64,000 nucleotides of DNA from Acanthococcus lagerstroemiae. Lineage: Eukaryota > Arthropoda > Insecta > Hemiptera > Eriococcidae. Made by a program: the position numbers and the translations under genes. The stretch is taken from contig CM063107.1 of NCBI GenBank assembly GCA_031841125.1, forward strand, positions 60,833,814 to 60,897,813. Reading direction: 5' to 3'. The notes beneath the pieces are model-generated. The model made no database searches, had not been told where the DNA came from, and saw only the letters and a program-made list of their open reading frames with translations. Shown in pieces: positions 12,601-25,600 of this stretch (within the stretch, counting starts at the first letter, position 1; each line of letters begins with the position of its first letter).

Positions 12601-15600
12601 GTACAAATTGAGTTAGCAGCCCCATCTGCGGTGGCTGAAAGTGGTCCATATCACCCTAATGATAACACCTAGAAACATCGGACCAAATCTATAGAGCTAT
12701 CTCAATTCAGTGGGAAGTAATGATAACCCTTCCACGAAGAGCTTCATTTTTTTTCATTTTCTCGAAAATAACCGTTTTTACAGTTAGTACGTTTTGGAAG
12801 TGAGATCCTCAATTAAATGATCGACAAGTCGCGGATTAAGATCTTTTCGAAATCAGCGGAGCTGTCAAGAAGCATTTCAAAACTTCATTTTTCGGCTGTC
12901 TGTGAAAATCAGTGCCAAATATTTAGGGTGTCTACCGATCATCTAAGTCATCTAAATTAATCTGTTTCAAAAAGAAGTTATCTCTGTCATCTAAAGTCAT
13001 CTTTTTTCGCTGTAGGTCATCTAAATTTTTTTTATTCTATTAAATAGTTGGGAAAAAACTGCCAAAATAGCATAAGTTCATTGTACAGACAACCAATGAT
13101 GCATAGTCTGCGAGTATGAATGAAATAGAAAGAATAGGAGTGATGTTTTAAATGCTACATAAAGTAAGGAAGCTGCACGGAACCAAGCGATCAGAGTGAG
13201 GAAAACATTTTTGAGGCTACTAAAAAATTGGATAAAAGTCATCTAAAGTCTTTTTTTTTTTTTTACTTATCAATTCTAGTAGCTATCCTGATATGGTTTC
13301 AAGATCAATAATATTGATTTTATTTTTACGAGTTTTATTCGCCAAAATAATGATTACTGGATTATAAAAACGCAAATGAATGATTTGTGATTCAAATCGA
13401 TTTACTTCTGATTTTTGATTTATGATTTGAGTCGTTTTTCACCAGCGATCGTAATTTACAAATAAGGCATGCACACACGTACCAGAGAGCTAGGAGAAAC
13501 GATAGTTTCACCTGTGGTCATCTTGATACTCCTTGCTAGAGAAAATTGATTCTTATTCTATCTCCTGATGAAAGAATTAATACGCCGCTGAATTTACTCC
13601 TCGTGATTCAAGAGGCTGGTTACGGTTCTGTCAAGGACCGCATCGGTGATGGCAGGAGCGTTTCGGAACCACCCCGTCCTTTCTTTTTAGGCTGGAGAAT
13701 TTAATTTTCGGTTCATTTTTCCCAATTCAAAAAATGTCACATTTCCAGTTTCTCCATGCATTAACACCCCTTCCCCTCCCATTGGTTCGAAAATATCAGT
13801 GTATGCTGAAGTCTGCCTTCCTTGTTACTCAGCTAATCAAATTAAAGTCATTTCAGTTTCATAATTTGATAAATTTTTGAAGTTGAAGGATGCCATTCAA
13901 ATTATGTGTCCACAGCTGTGATAGTACAGATATTCAAAAAACGTATATTGACCCTCGATACTGATATTGATTGATTTGGAAATATTAATGAGAGGTACGA
14001 TCATTGCACGTAGGTTACCATCGCTTGCTGCCCCTTGATTACTATCAGCGGTAAATGTGTAAATATGATAATGTTCAGGTGCTGCTGTTTGTGTGTTACA
14101 TTATTGTTTGAAACGTCCTGTCCCTTCGAAAAACGTGAATAACATAATCCAAAGAAACTGGGTAAACTGCCCAACAGTCAAAAATTTTGATCTTTTCCAG
14201 GTACACGTTAAACTTTGTTCGATAAACTTGGAATCTTCTCGATTTCTTTTTGGAATTTATTTAGATTGGCTTTAAGTAGGGACGGGGGCGAATTTGATGA
14301 ACATTGCAAAATTGGAACTACAGGTATTAATATTATATGAGTGATGTTTTTTTTTGTTTTTTTTTGTTACGAGTATTATTCTTTTTTATTCTTTTTACAA
14401 ATTGCAATGGGTCCATATTTCTAAATTGATTCGAAAGCACAAAAAACTGTATATAGATCTCAGTTATTGACTTTTTTCTGCGATGTTTGACAAAAGGTAG
14501 TGTTGCCTTGAAGGGATAGAAGAATATGCCGTAGAAATTTCATATCCAAAATTATAATATTTGTGAAAATATAAACTAAGAAATCTCCTAAAACTGGCCT
14601 TGTGCATTTTGGAATCGGAATACGTCGTGAACGGACATTCTGCGTTTTGGGATGAGCTTTTTCGTTAGCTAATATATTGTGATAATACGAGAGAAAATTC
14701 CCCCCTATTCTGACGCCGGCTCATTCGGGGCGTTTCCAGGATGGGGTGCGGTATCCCGGGGCTAATTTGGCACGCGTGCATCGCCATACGCCCTTCTATC
14801 ATCGAATACGAGAGAAAATTATTCCTTCTGCGACTCGAAAAAAAGTTCGAAATTCCATCATCCGAGCTTCCCCCCTCTCAAAAGATGTACTTGCTGCGTT
14901 TTTTTTTGTCTAAATAAGCGTTTTCATTAGTAAATATTGTAATAACATGAAAATTATGTTTCCTGTAATTCGACAGAGATACTGATAAATCGAAAGTTTC
15001 ACCATCCTCCCCCCTCTCCCCAATGCACCGACAGTGGTTTTGGAAGTGAGCCTTTCCGTCAGCAAATATTGTGATTGCATGAGGAAAAAATGATTTTTTT
15101 GCAATTCGACTAAGAGGTACTGATGAGTTGGAGGCTCAGTCACCCTCTCTCCCTCCCCCAATAAAAAATGCTCTCATTGCTTTTTTTTAGAAATTAGCTA
15201 TTTCATTAGCAAATATTGCGATTGCATGAGGAAACATGATTTTTTTGTAATTCAACAAAAAGATACTGTTGAGTCGAAGGCTTCATCTCTCAACCCTTTT
15301 CCCTTCCCCTGCAAAAATGTATACCCTGCGTTTCTTGAAAATGAGCTTTTAAACAGCAACATTTTGATTACACGAAGAAAAATTGGGTTCTAAAGATATA
15401 ATTACTGATAAGTTTACGTTTTCATCACTGATTCCAGAGAAATGGACTTACTGCAGTTTGGAAAAACATTGCTCGTATGAATCTTATGCCAATTGAAGGG
15501 TTGTATCTAAAAAAGCTTGAGTTTAATGTTCAAGGAATCGTATTTACACTCTTAGTACGACCCATTCATGGTTTTCTGTCGCATAATGTCATGTATAAAT

Positions 15601-18600
15601 ATAAAATTATTCAACTCGTCTACACGACTGTGCTTGGCTGTGTAATTTGTGTACACCTTAAGGCCCCACATATATGATGACGGGAGGGGGACATCTCAGA
15701 CGTTTTAGAATTTCCAAGTTTCGTGCAAAATAGCGTATGGTTTACTCAGTGTTGCTTAACCTAAAATGGAAACTCTTGGCATTAATTTGACTGCTTGCCC
15801 TCCTCATGAAATGTTTGCTTGAACTTGGCTCAGTTGGTCGATAAAGCGGACATGTCGCAATCCATGATCCATGCACCGTATTTTCCGGGTTTATAATGAA
15901 TGTGAAACGAAGGGGGAAGGGTTGATTTCACGTTTGCATTTCAGTATTCCTTCCAACCGTACACTATTCTGGAAACATTCCTCAAACTCTGCCTAATAAA
16001 TTCGTATTTATGTGTAGTCTCGACGTTTGATCAAGTGTGGTAACCTTTTTTGAAATAAGAAAATCATTTAAGGCAAACAGGTGACGTTATGAATTCTTTT
16101 ACTTGTAAGTGTGAAATTGAAGAAATTGAGGAAATTCACATCGTCGAAGTAGTTTTTAAATCATGGATCTCAGTTCTCAGCTGAGGAAAAAAGGGAGGCT
16201 AGATTTTCGCTGAGACCCCTGTTTTTTTTCTTTCTAATTTGCTCTTAACCTGAGCCCTGGAATCCGCCCTTTCGAGCATTAATTCAGAGACGTCGGGAAA
16301 GTGGTTAGGGCTTTCTTAGCCCTCTTCCCTTCTGCCCGAAAAACCGGCCTAGGTCGAAATCTGGCGAGTTGCTACGTGGGACGTGGGCTCGTCCAAGACC
16401 AGCACTTGGCCAACCAGACATTGAGACTCTTAATTCAAGACGAATCAAGACTCGTGGAGTTTATGAGATTATTGTAGTGCGACTTAAGACTCAATAAGTC
16501 TATATCAGCACTTTTCCAGAATTTTTAAGACTATTTAGATCTTTTAGGACTTATAAATACTCGTCAGGGCCGATTAATACTTTATCAAAATTATTGAATG
16601 CGTAGGCACCCACGTCTAAAACTTATTCATTATTAGGACACTTTGAATCAAGACACCAAACTGTTGAGGCAATGTTAATTTATTTCAAAACTCGTAACTT
16701 TCTCATCAGAAAATAACTGAAGTTCGTAAAAACGTCCTAAAATTCTCTGAGATGCTGCTGATAGATGATTGTCCTTAATAAGAATTTCTACCTGGTATGA
16801 TTCACGAATTAGCCCGTTTCGCCGATCCAGTGACCAAGATCATAAAAACAAAACTTTCATATTACCCTAAGCCCCTCTGCGTTCTTATTTCATATCACAA
16901 ATGAATAACCGCTAATTGCCTTCATCATTCCAGGTACTATCTGCAACCTCGCAAAAAGCGAGTTACGCTAAGAGCTCCGGTATCAACGCTTTCCTCAGCT
17001 GTTATGGACGAGAACTGCATAGGCACGCTGCGGCTTAAAATTCAGTATTTCGTTGACCATATCTTACCATCGGCAAACTATACTAAGTTTAAAGAACTAA
17101 TACTGAAAAGCCCTAATTTTAAGGTTGGTTTACTTTACTTACTCGTTTTTTTCGTGAATTATTCAGAGGCGGACGCAGTGTTACTTCTTGCGAGATTCTT
17201 GATGAAGTTCATCCATGTGTGCATATGTGTATACCATGTATTACCAATATTGTAGATGGTGTTAAAAATAGTAATTAGTTGTGCATTGTGAAGGTCTTGG
17301 AAGTACAATTCTGGTAGCGTGTTTCAGTGGTAGCGTTATTATTTTCTAATACTCTCTTTAATTTCCATACAGCCGGTCACGTCTAGTGCCGTTTACTTGC
17401 TAGGAGAAATTATTCCTTGCAAAGCAGACGTTGCCCATTGTTTGGTTAGAATACTATTGCAGCACAACCAGTTCGTGGCCATGATCCGTTCGTTAGCCAT
17501 ATGGGAGATCTCCAAAGTAACGTGAGTATTGTACCGGGCATCTCTTATTCTCAGTTCGACCACGAGTTTGCAAGTGTATCGCTGGCGGATCAGTAAATGT
17601 GGAAGAAAGAAACCACTGTTGATTCACCGAATCATGATACTTCTTTTATTGTGTCTCTGAAACCGATTTTGGAGAGGTTACATTAACGAGGCAGCGTTTT
17701 CTAACGTCTTTATTTATTGCAGGGACACCAATACGATATTCCGAGGGAACACATTGGTCTCGAAACTAATGGACGACGCCATGCGATTTGTCGGTCAAAG
17801 GTATTTGCACGAAACACTTCGTCCGTCGATCGAACGTATCGTAACGGAGCGAAAGCCTTGCGAAATAGATCCTTCTCGGGTGAAAGATAAAACAAGCATT
17901 CATCAGAACCTATCAAATTTAAAGGTATCGTAAACTTTTCGAAATCTGGGCACTTGTGTTTTGAAGATGAAGAAGTAACACGAATGATGTTGGTCTTTAC
18001 AGATTTACGTGGAGGATATTTTCAAAGCGATCACATCGTCAGCTTTGCAGTGCCCTTCAGTGATGTGCCAACTTTTTCATGATCTCAAGGAAATTGCTAT
18101 CATTCTCTTTCCAGGTATGCTTTGGTTATTCTATCATGATTTCACGTTTTTCTGGTTAGTTGGAGTATTATTATGATGGGTGATTTCTGATTGCAGACAA
18201 CAAGGAAATTCGTTATTCTGTGATATCCGGCTTTATATTCCTGAGATTCTTCGCGCCTGCCATTCTCGGTCCCAAATTATTTGGATTGACTACCGAACAA
18301 ATTGTAAGTGTAAATGTTGAAGATTTAGAGCAAGATCAGCAAGGTAACCGAGAGGAACTTCCTGCCCTCGTAGTAGAAAGTCTTGTCTTCTTCCCTGTCT
18401 TGTTAGATAATTGAACTGTGAAGACTTGTATTTCTCTGGTTTTTAGTTGAAATTTCGATAGCAAATGAACTATTGAGGTCTCCTAAGCAACTTGCTTACT
18501 TTATCCCATCCTCCTATCCTCAGAATCACGCAGAAACTGATCCCACTTCTGGTGAATTTTTATATCACGGAGAGAAGAGAAACAACCTTACTGTGCCAAT

Positions 18601-19645
18601 GAGTAGAAGTTTAAGAATTAGCAAACTTTTATTGTCAGTCGGAGTACCTACGAGATTTAATTCAGATTTTTTTTGGAGATAGTCAACTCGGATTCCGCAG
18701 GCCTCGTGGCGCGCTGCTGTCGTCTTACTGATAAGAAAATGAAAGAGTGATCAAGGAAGTACTAAGTTGCAAAATAAAAGTGAAAGAATCAGAAGTGAAG
18801 TCTAATGAAAAGTGAAACACCAAACTAAAACGGATAAGAAACCAAACTAAAACATTGGTAAAGAATATTCACGAATGCGTTCTATCATCACTCTTTCGTT
18901 GGTTATAAAAACGTCCACTAGATGCCGCCTACTTTGTTACGGTATCCGAATGGATTGAATTTGAATATTGAAAGGGTAACAAAGATTTACCGAATTAAAC
19001 TGCCTACTTTGATATCAGAAGGGTTACACCAGTCCATAGGCCCAACCTGGAATTACTTCTGGGAAGAGCTGAATCAGAGAAAAGTGGGGGGGGGGTAAGT
19101 TTTACATGATAAGTAAAATACTTCACTCGTAATTTTCAACTTGAAGATTTTTCTTAATGCTTGGGGATTTGGTGGCTATAGCCCATACAGTGGCGTGGGC
19201 TGGGGGCGAGGGGTCATGCCTTCCATAAGCATCCTAATTATGCTATTCTTTTCTTTTGCTACTGTAAAATTAGGGCAACTCGATAAGTAATGGCTTTTTT
19301 TGCTTGCCCCTCTCCCTGCAAAAATATCTTGGCTTCGCTATTGCTCCCATAGTCCCCTCCTCTGGCTGCGCATATATGCTCCAGTCTTAGAATCTAATCA
19401 TGAAATTGAAGTTTTTAAGTGCACAACTAAATTTTTGTAGCCCCTCTGCCCCTATAATTTTCAAGGTAGGAAACTGGTTGTAATGATAATATTTATTCGA
19501 TGTTTACTGTATTATCTATTGTTACCATTCAAACCGTGGTAAAGAAGTCGTCACATATAAGATTCAGTTTTAAACTTCGAAAAATTTTGAATGAAAGCTT
19601 ACCGAGCAAAATGCCATTCTCTAACAAAGATGGCTGCGAATCGCG

Positions 19646-19678
<33 letters not shown>

Positions 19679-22600
19679 GAAATAGAAATGATCATCGTGT
19701 CTGATAGGCTTATCTTGAAAATTGAAGGAGCTATGATCTGTCTGGAAAATTGGAGAAGTTGCAAAAATTGAGAGTTGTGCACTTCAATAATAGTACTCAA
19801 GTTTTATTAAAAAATTTTTAATACGGGTAGAACTTCCATCAATATCAGAAGTGGGTAATTTAGGTGGGTAAATTTTTGTAATTTCTTCAGTTTACTATCC
19901 ATTAATTACCTTCGAAAGGAATTCTGAAGAGTGTAATCAGACTTGCGATAAGAGTTTGTTATTTTAAATTTTAAAGACTTCCAGCTATTTCAGTTTTGAA
20001 TGTAGCCCATGTTTGTACATGACGTCGTTCCTCTCGCCCAGTGCTATCACCCCTACTGGTTTGAAAGCTTGAACATTCTGCATAATTGAGATTGGAAGTA
20101 GTCTTGATTTGAGCTACTGTGATCGTGTCTAGAATTTTTTGCATCAGGTCAATTGGAAGCAAGTTGAGAATAAAAAACCAAAGATGACGTTCTGCCCTAT
20201 GCAGCATGGAGTCGGAATTTTAGTGGGGCTCTGTATTTTAGGTATCTGTAGGAATCAAATTAGAGGTGTATTGGTTACAAAATTCAAATTTTTATGAATG
20301 TGAACCATCGTCAACCTGTTAAAAAAGTTCCGAAACCAACAAATTTTCGTTCGTTTAAAATTGAAAATAATTATCCTCCTGTCATTTGAAATTATTTACT
20401 ACTCTCTAATGCATTTAAAGTGTTCAGGGTAAGTGCTGTTACGAAATACCGAGATTTTTATGAGAGGAATCTTTCTCTTCCTAGGAATTCGTCTACGCTA
20501 CTGCGGTGATAAGGCTTTTATTTCATATTTTGCTGGGCGGCTGGTCCATATCATCCATTTTTACCAGGAAAGCGTTTTTTCTACTTAAATTTGCCACTAA
20601 CGCGATGTACTTAAGGAAGGTAACAGCCCGTTCATGTAGGCAGCTTTAATTAAATTCGTAACGTAGTTCGCAGCTGTTCGCGTGTAGGAAGGTCATAAAG
20701 AAAACAGAAAAATAAGTTGAGCAAAAGAAGGAACTCGAGTGCAGTATTATCAAGTCGCGAGTGTAAAAACTGTAAAGAAATTATTAACTTGTTTACTTAG
20801 TTGATCATTTAATAATCCTATAAATTCCGTTCTCGAAAAAGCAATTTGAATATACGGACGTCATCTTTTGAAAATTGAATAAGATAGAATAGTGTCGATT
20901 CTGTTTTTTTACAGCTTTATTGTTTTTCATGTGAAATCGAATGCTTTCTAATCATTTGAATCGCCGTACTCACGATTTACGAGCTAATGAAACGATTAGA
21001 TACGTTCTACTTTTTTTTTATTTTTTCGCGGAAGGAAACTATTAATTTTTTTTTATCGACGTTTGTTACCGTTCCACACACTAATCACTCGTAGAATCCG
21101 CGGTAACCTTTTCTAATTAATTTGTTAACCTTTCGAGATTTTCGGGGAAATGAGTAAAATGAAGTAAAACACGAGTTGGTTGGGAATTGATACGAAGTCG
21201 TTTCAGAATTAGTTGGTAGATTTTCAGTCCTAATCACTGTACTTGTGAACCACTTTTGACCTGCAGTGAGCTGAACTCTGACCTGTTACAGTTTGCCACT
21301 CATTTGGTAAAATCGTGTAACGAACGATGTAAGCTAGTAGGTTGATGAAATAAATTACGAGAATCGTACGCTAGGCGAGGAAGGACAACGGTTGAAGGAT
21401 ATGGCGCATGAATTATATTCTTCTTTTCATCAAGACTGTCAGCAGTTATTACGAGTGAGAGGTCTAATTACTTTTGGCGTGTCAGTTCGTCTGTGTTGGT
21501 CGATTTCGTGAGCTGTATGCTCGGATTTCTTTCATGGAGAGATGGGAGTTGGTGGATAAATTTGAGATCCACATCGAATCGTTGTCCAGCAACATTGTAT
21601 TTAACTGATGAGTTAAACATTATTATGGAAAAAGTGTGTAAATGTCGTAAAAATCAAATGGCAATGTACACCAAACATCTGTTTTCTTGTTATCTAGCAT
21701 ATTCCGGTAACTCTCCCCTAAAGCACTAACTACAGTTTCCTGTATTTTTCGTTTCTATCAGTGTGACCGTAGCCCCTAAATCTGCGTTATTTTACATTCC
21801 ATTAGTGGAGAGTATGGCGATGCACGCAGGCCAGATTGGCTCTTCAGACACCGCACCCCCAGTCCCAGAAACTACCCGTTCTAATATCGCATCTGGGTAT
21901 CTCTTGATACATCACGTGCTGATCGAGGTCGTGTAGGGAACTCTAAATCTGCCTGCAAAGGAGTAGATTTTTTTTCTATTTCGATAAGCCAATTAGGATT
22001 TGAACTCGAATTATAATATTCGGCTTATCCGAGTCTCTTGAAGATGTTTGCCTAGGGTTAAGCCCTGAAGTCTTGTCTTCTTGCCAAACAGGTATTGTTG
22101 GACATTTGAAAATGTCCACGTTCAAAATTTCCAGACTGGTAGTCAGTTGCCAGGACTATCGTCGCAGCTTCTTTTCTCCACTAAGGTGTTTGCACCAGTA
22201 TAGGTAATACCAATGTGGAAAATAGTAAATTCACCCACAGATGTGCACACAAAGGGGTCTGGTTGACCGAGTGGATAGCGCGTTGGTCTCGGAATCCGGA
22301 GGTCCCGGGTTCGAGCCACGTAGCAGCTCGCCAGATTTCAACCTAGGCTGCCGCCCCTTGGTTTTGAAATTGAATACTATCTTCACCACTGATACGATAC
22401 GGCTTATCGAATTGTATGCATTATTTTCCTCTAATTATTTTGAAAATATTCTTAGTTTTGATTCCTAACTGTGAAAGGGACTTCGTTTCAAGGAGAGGGG
22501 AAATGATGAGGCAGTGAATTGATATAATAATATCGTCCAACTTCAGTGCGAGATTACCAGTGTCTTTCTGTGGCGAAAAGAAGAAGAGGTACTGAAAATT

Positions 22601-25600
22601 TTGCTCTTATTTCTTTAAGAGCGAAGAGTAATAATGAGGGAAGGGGCGAAGGCCAAAATTTTTCTGTTTCGACCCCTAGCCTATTCGCAGTCCGATCTCG
22701 TCACCGACATCTTCCCTTTTAAAGGACTCTCGCCTCACTCAAGTATGCTATTAGAATTGCATACCTCGTAATTTGGTAATAAGTTACCCACTTGTCTATT
22801 TGTCTACTTATATCTGTCTGCCTGTCCGTGAGTCTCGCTAGTTAGCTTTTGGCTTGCTGTCTGTCTGTAGCCGTTTGGTAATTTGTGGGCATGGGGTTCT
22901 TGAATGTAGAGAGATTGAATTCGTTAAATGTTCTTGGAACTCGTTTAGATTTACCGATATTTTACAATGACTGAGCAGGGCTATGTTAAAACTATTCGAA
23001 TTCATTAAGACTCCGTAAATACTATTTGGAACCATACAGACTAGTTGAAACTCTTGAAATCGTGCTTCGAGGATTCAGATCAGGCCCGGACCCAGATGAC
23101 CATTTTGGGGAGGGAAATAGCAGAAGGAATAGCGGTTTGCAGCGTGTCGACATTTTCGACCATTTTCACCGTCTTCTTCTTTAGCCGACGGTGCTCGGCT
23201 CGCCCTTGTTGAACCTGCCTTTGTAATCCTATACTTCCAAGTTTCGATAGAACTTAGCTAGTTCGAAAATCGATGTTTGAAAACCAAAAGAGGGGGGAAA
23301 TCTGTTCCTGCATGGTTAGAGGTAATGAAGCGCCATTTATGAACTAATTTTGGTGCTGATTCCATAAATAACCTGGATATTTCAATTGTGGCTTATGTTA
23401 TTTTCATTCTGGAAAGGTTACTTGGAGCGCGGAAATTTTTTTGAGATGAGGTGAGATTCTGAAAGTCATGTCTGTTCAGACACGTTGAAACTTAGTAAGT
23501 CTCATTAAAAAGCGGTCAGACTACTTAAGACTCGTGAAAACTTATAGTTAAGTCTCGTTGGAACACATTCAGATGCGTTCAGTCTCCTCAAAACTTATGG
23601 AAGTCATAATGATGTGACTGATTAAAATTCTGTTAAAGTGTTATTGAAATATTCAGTTTCATGAGAAGCAAAACCGGTGAGAGTTATCATGAATTACGAA
23701 AACCTGTTGAAATTCATGAAGATTCTTTCAGAGTCTGTTAAGACTCATTAATAGTCTTTTAGAATCAGTTAAGACTCGTTTAAACTTGATTATGATCGAT
23801 GGAGATTTTCCCAGATAATGCTGAGATTAGACAAGTCGATGGTACCGTTTCAGATCATACTTCTAGTAGAATTTACGAAGTCGGAGGGATCTTAGTTCTT
23901 GTCTCAGATCTCTTTTAAACTGTTGAAAACTCTTAAGGCCTGGTTATGGCAGATTATGACTCATTAAAATTCTGTTTGGCCTCGATAATCGTTGATCTTG
24001 ACTCTATCGTGTTTACTTTTTGTTCGCAGTTAGGAAACTTATAGAGTGGGACGCTGTTATGCAAAAACTGACCAAGCAACAAAATCTGTTTTTCGAGAAA
24101 ACGTAATATTAAAACCAAATGAATCATGCCGGTTCATAGACATGGCGTTTACTGATAAGTTTTCTCCAGCGTGGACACGCATTATGTATAGGAAATCCCA
24201 ATTTAAAAGAATTCTAATTTTGACACTCTTTCCAACGATACTAATAACTTATTTTGTCAACAGATGTCACTTGGTCTGTTTTTGCTTAGTGGTAATGTTC
24301 TGTGTGTGTAGAGAAAGTAAGATAATAAAAGACGGACATGTGTGTGTGTGTGATGAACATGTGAAAAATAGAGCTGGAAACTTCGTAGTCTCTGTATGTT
24401 ATTTCCAGAGTGAGATGTCATGTTCTTAGTTGATAAAAGGTTTTGTTGAGAACGTTTTCGATAGAGAAGGCAAGAAACTTATGATTTGGACAAATTAGTT
24501 CAAAATATGACGCACACTTTCTATTCTACTGCGCATGCCCTGTATAATTTTCAAAGTTGACGACTTGCCAATGCGACTGTATTGGCAGGGAGGAGATGGG
24601 AAAGTTCCAGTTTTTAAGACTCGGCCTGGAAAGTATTTAGATCATGGATCGACTAGAATCTACTGTTTTCAGATCTTGGTGATATCCTGATATCGAATGC
24701 TTTCAAGATCCATGCAAGCAAAACTGTGCTGTTTAAATTTTTTTTTTAACTGATACCTCGATTTTTCCAACTTTTACCAATGGCGATTTTGGCAAACTTA
24801 TTCAAATGTCTAAAAGAAGCCGCTGTACTTCATGCAACCCACTTGGTGTCTGAAAGAAGTCGCTGAATCTCTTGCGACCTACTTTTCATCCATTTGCTCC
24901 TCTTGTCCAAGTGATGGAACAGCGGAACAGCTTGCTGAAAATTTGTGAGGTAGACACTGCGTGTACTGGTGTGTCCCCTCTATACATTATAATGACATCA
25001 GTCGGTGTACTCTCCGATACGTTAATCTCCTAGGGCATAAATTGGCATTTTGTCAGGTATCATCAATGTCATAATTTCTTTTATATGTTCTAGGATACTC
25101 AAACGAATCGTACTTTAACACTGATCTCAAAAACGATACAAAGTTTAGGTAATGTGGTTTGTGCCAAAACCGTATCGTGCAAAGAAGAGTATATGTCGTC
25201 GATGTATCAGACGTTTTATAACGAAACGCACGTTACCGCTGTTAGACAGGTACTTTTTTTAAATTTATTTCATCGTCCATTGTCTCAGATAAAATCATTA
25301 TCGTTTTAATATAATAAAAAATGAATTATCTCTATGTTATACATGTTCTGATTATCGTTTTTTTTGTTTTGTTTGTTTATAGTTCTTAGAAATAATTTCA
25401 GCCTCATCAGTACCTGTACATAGTACATCAGATAGACCAGTTATTTTGAAAGAGGGGTAAGTTTGTGCTTCGTAAATTGAGTGTATATTTTGTTATGTAA
25501 TGGTTAGAGGAACATTATTACGGTAGAGATAACTTTGGGTCGCATCCAAACGAAATGCATTGACCCTTTTATCGGCGTCATCCATGTCGTATTAGCGAAG

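Larger units (their letters stand above)
12443..16933 (+). other. Intron (4.5 kb)
   Basis: Contains a CAGGGTGTCTAC-family element (12924-13290), a ~145 bp tandem array with an inserted 105 bp repeat (14640-15400), a minus-strand SINE fragment (16216-16398) and an AAGACTC-rich degenerate stretch (about 16420-16620). The remainder shows no recognisable feature. Confidence 0.8.
18304..25093 (+). other. Intron (6.8 kb)
   Basis: The largest visible RasGAP1 intron. It holds a poly-T run of about 28 bases (from about 19647), a copy of the 105 bp GC-rich repeat near 21808-21905, a plus-strand SINE head (22251-22360), a long AAGACTC-rich stretch (22905-23990), a MITE (24048-24300) and a short GT microsatellite near 24338-24352. 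The rest is featureless AT-rich DNA. Confidence 0.8.

Noticed and set aside
19647..19674. Poly-T run as a retroposon tail
   Set aside because: No target duplication or element body was found next to it; treated as a simple homopolymer.
22254..22326. Possible tRNA gene
   Set aside because: Box A- and box B-like motifs are present, but no acceptor stem closes the cloverleaf and the same sequence with a common non-tRNA body occurs at three other sites: it is a SINE head.
24046..24429. 127-codon open frame, among the longest in the window
   Set aside because: It lies across a MITE whose cleaner copy is at 37374-37606; the frame is not conserved between copies and shows no domain.
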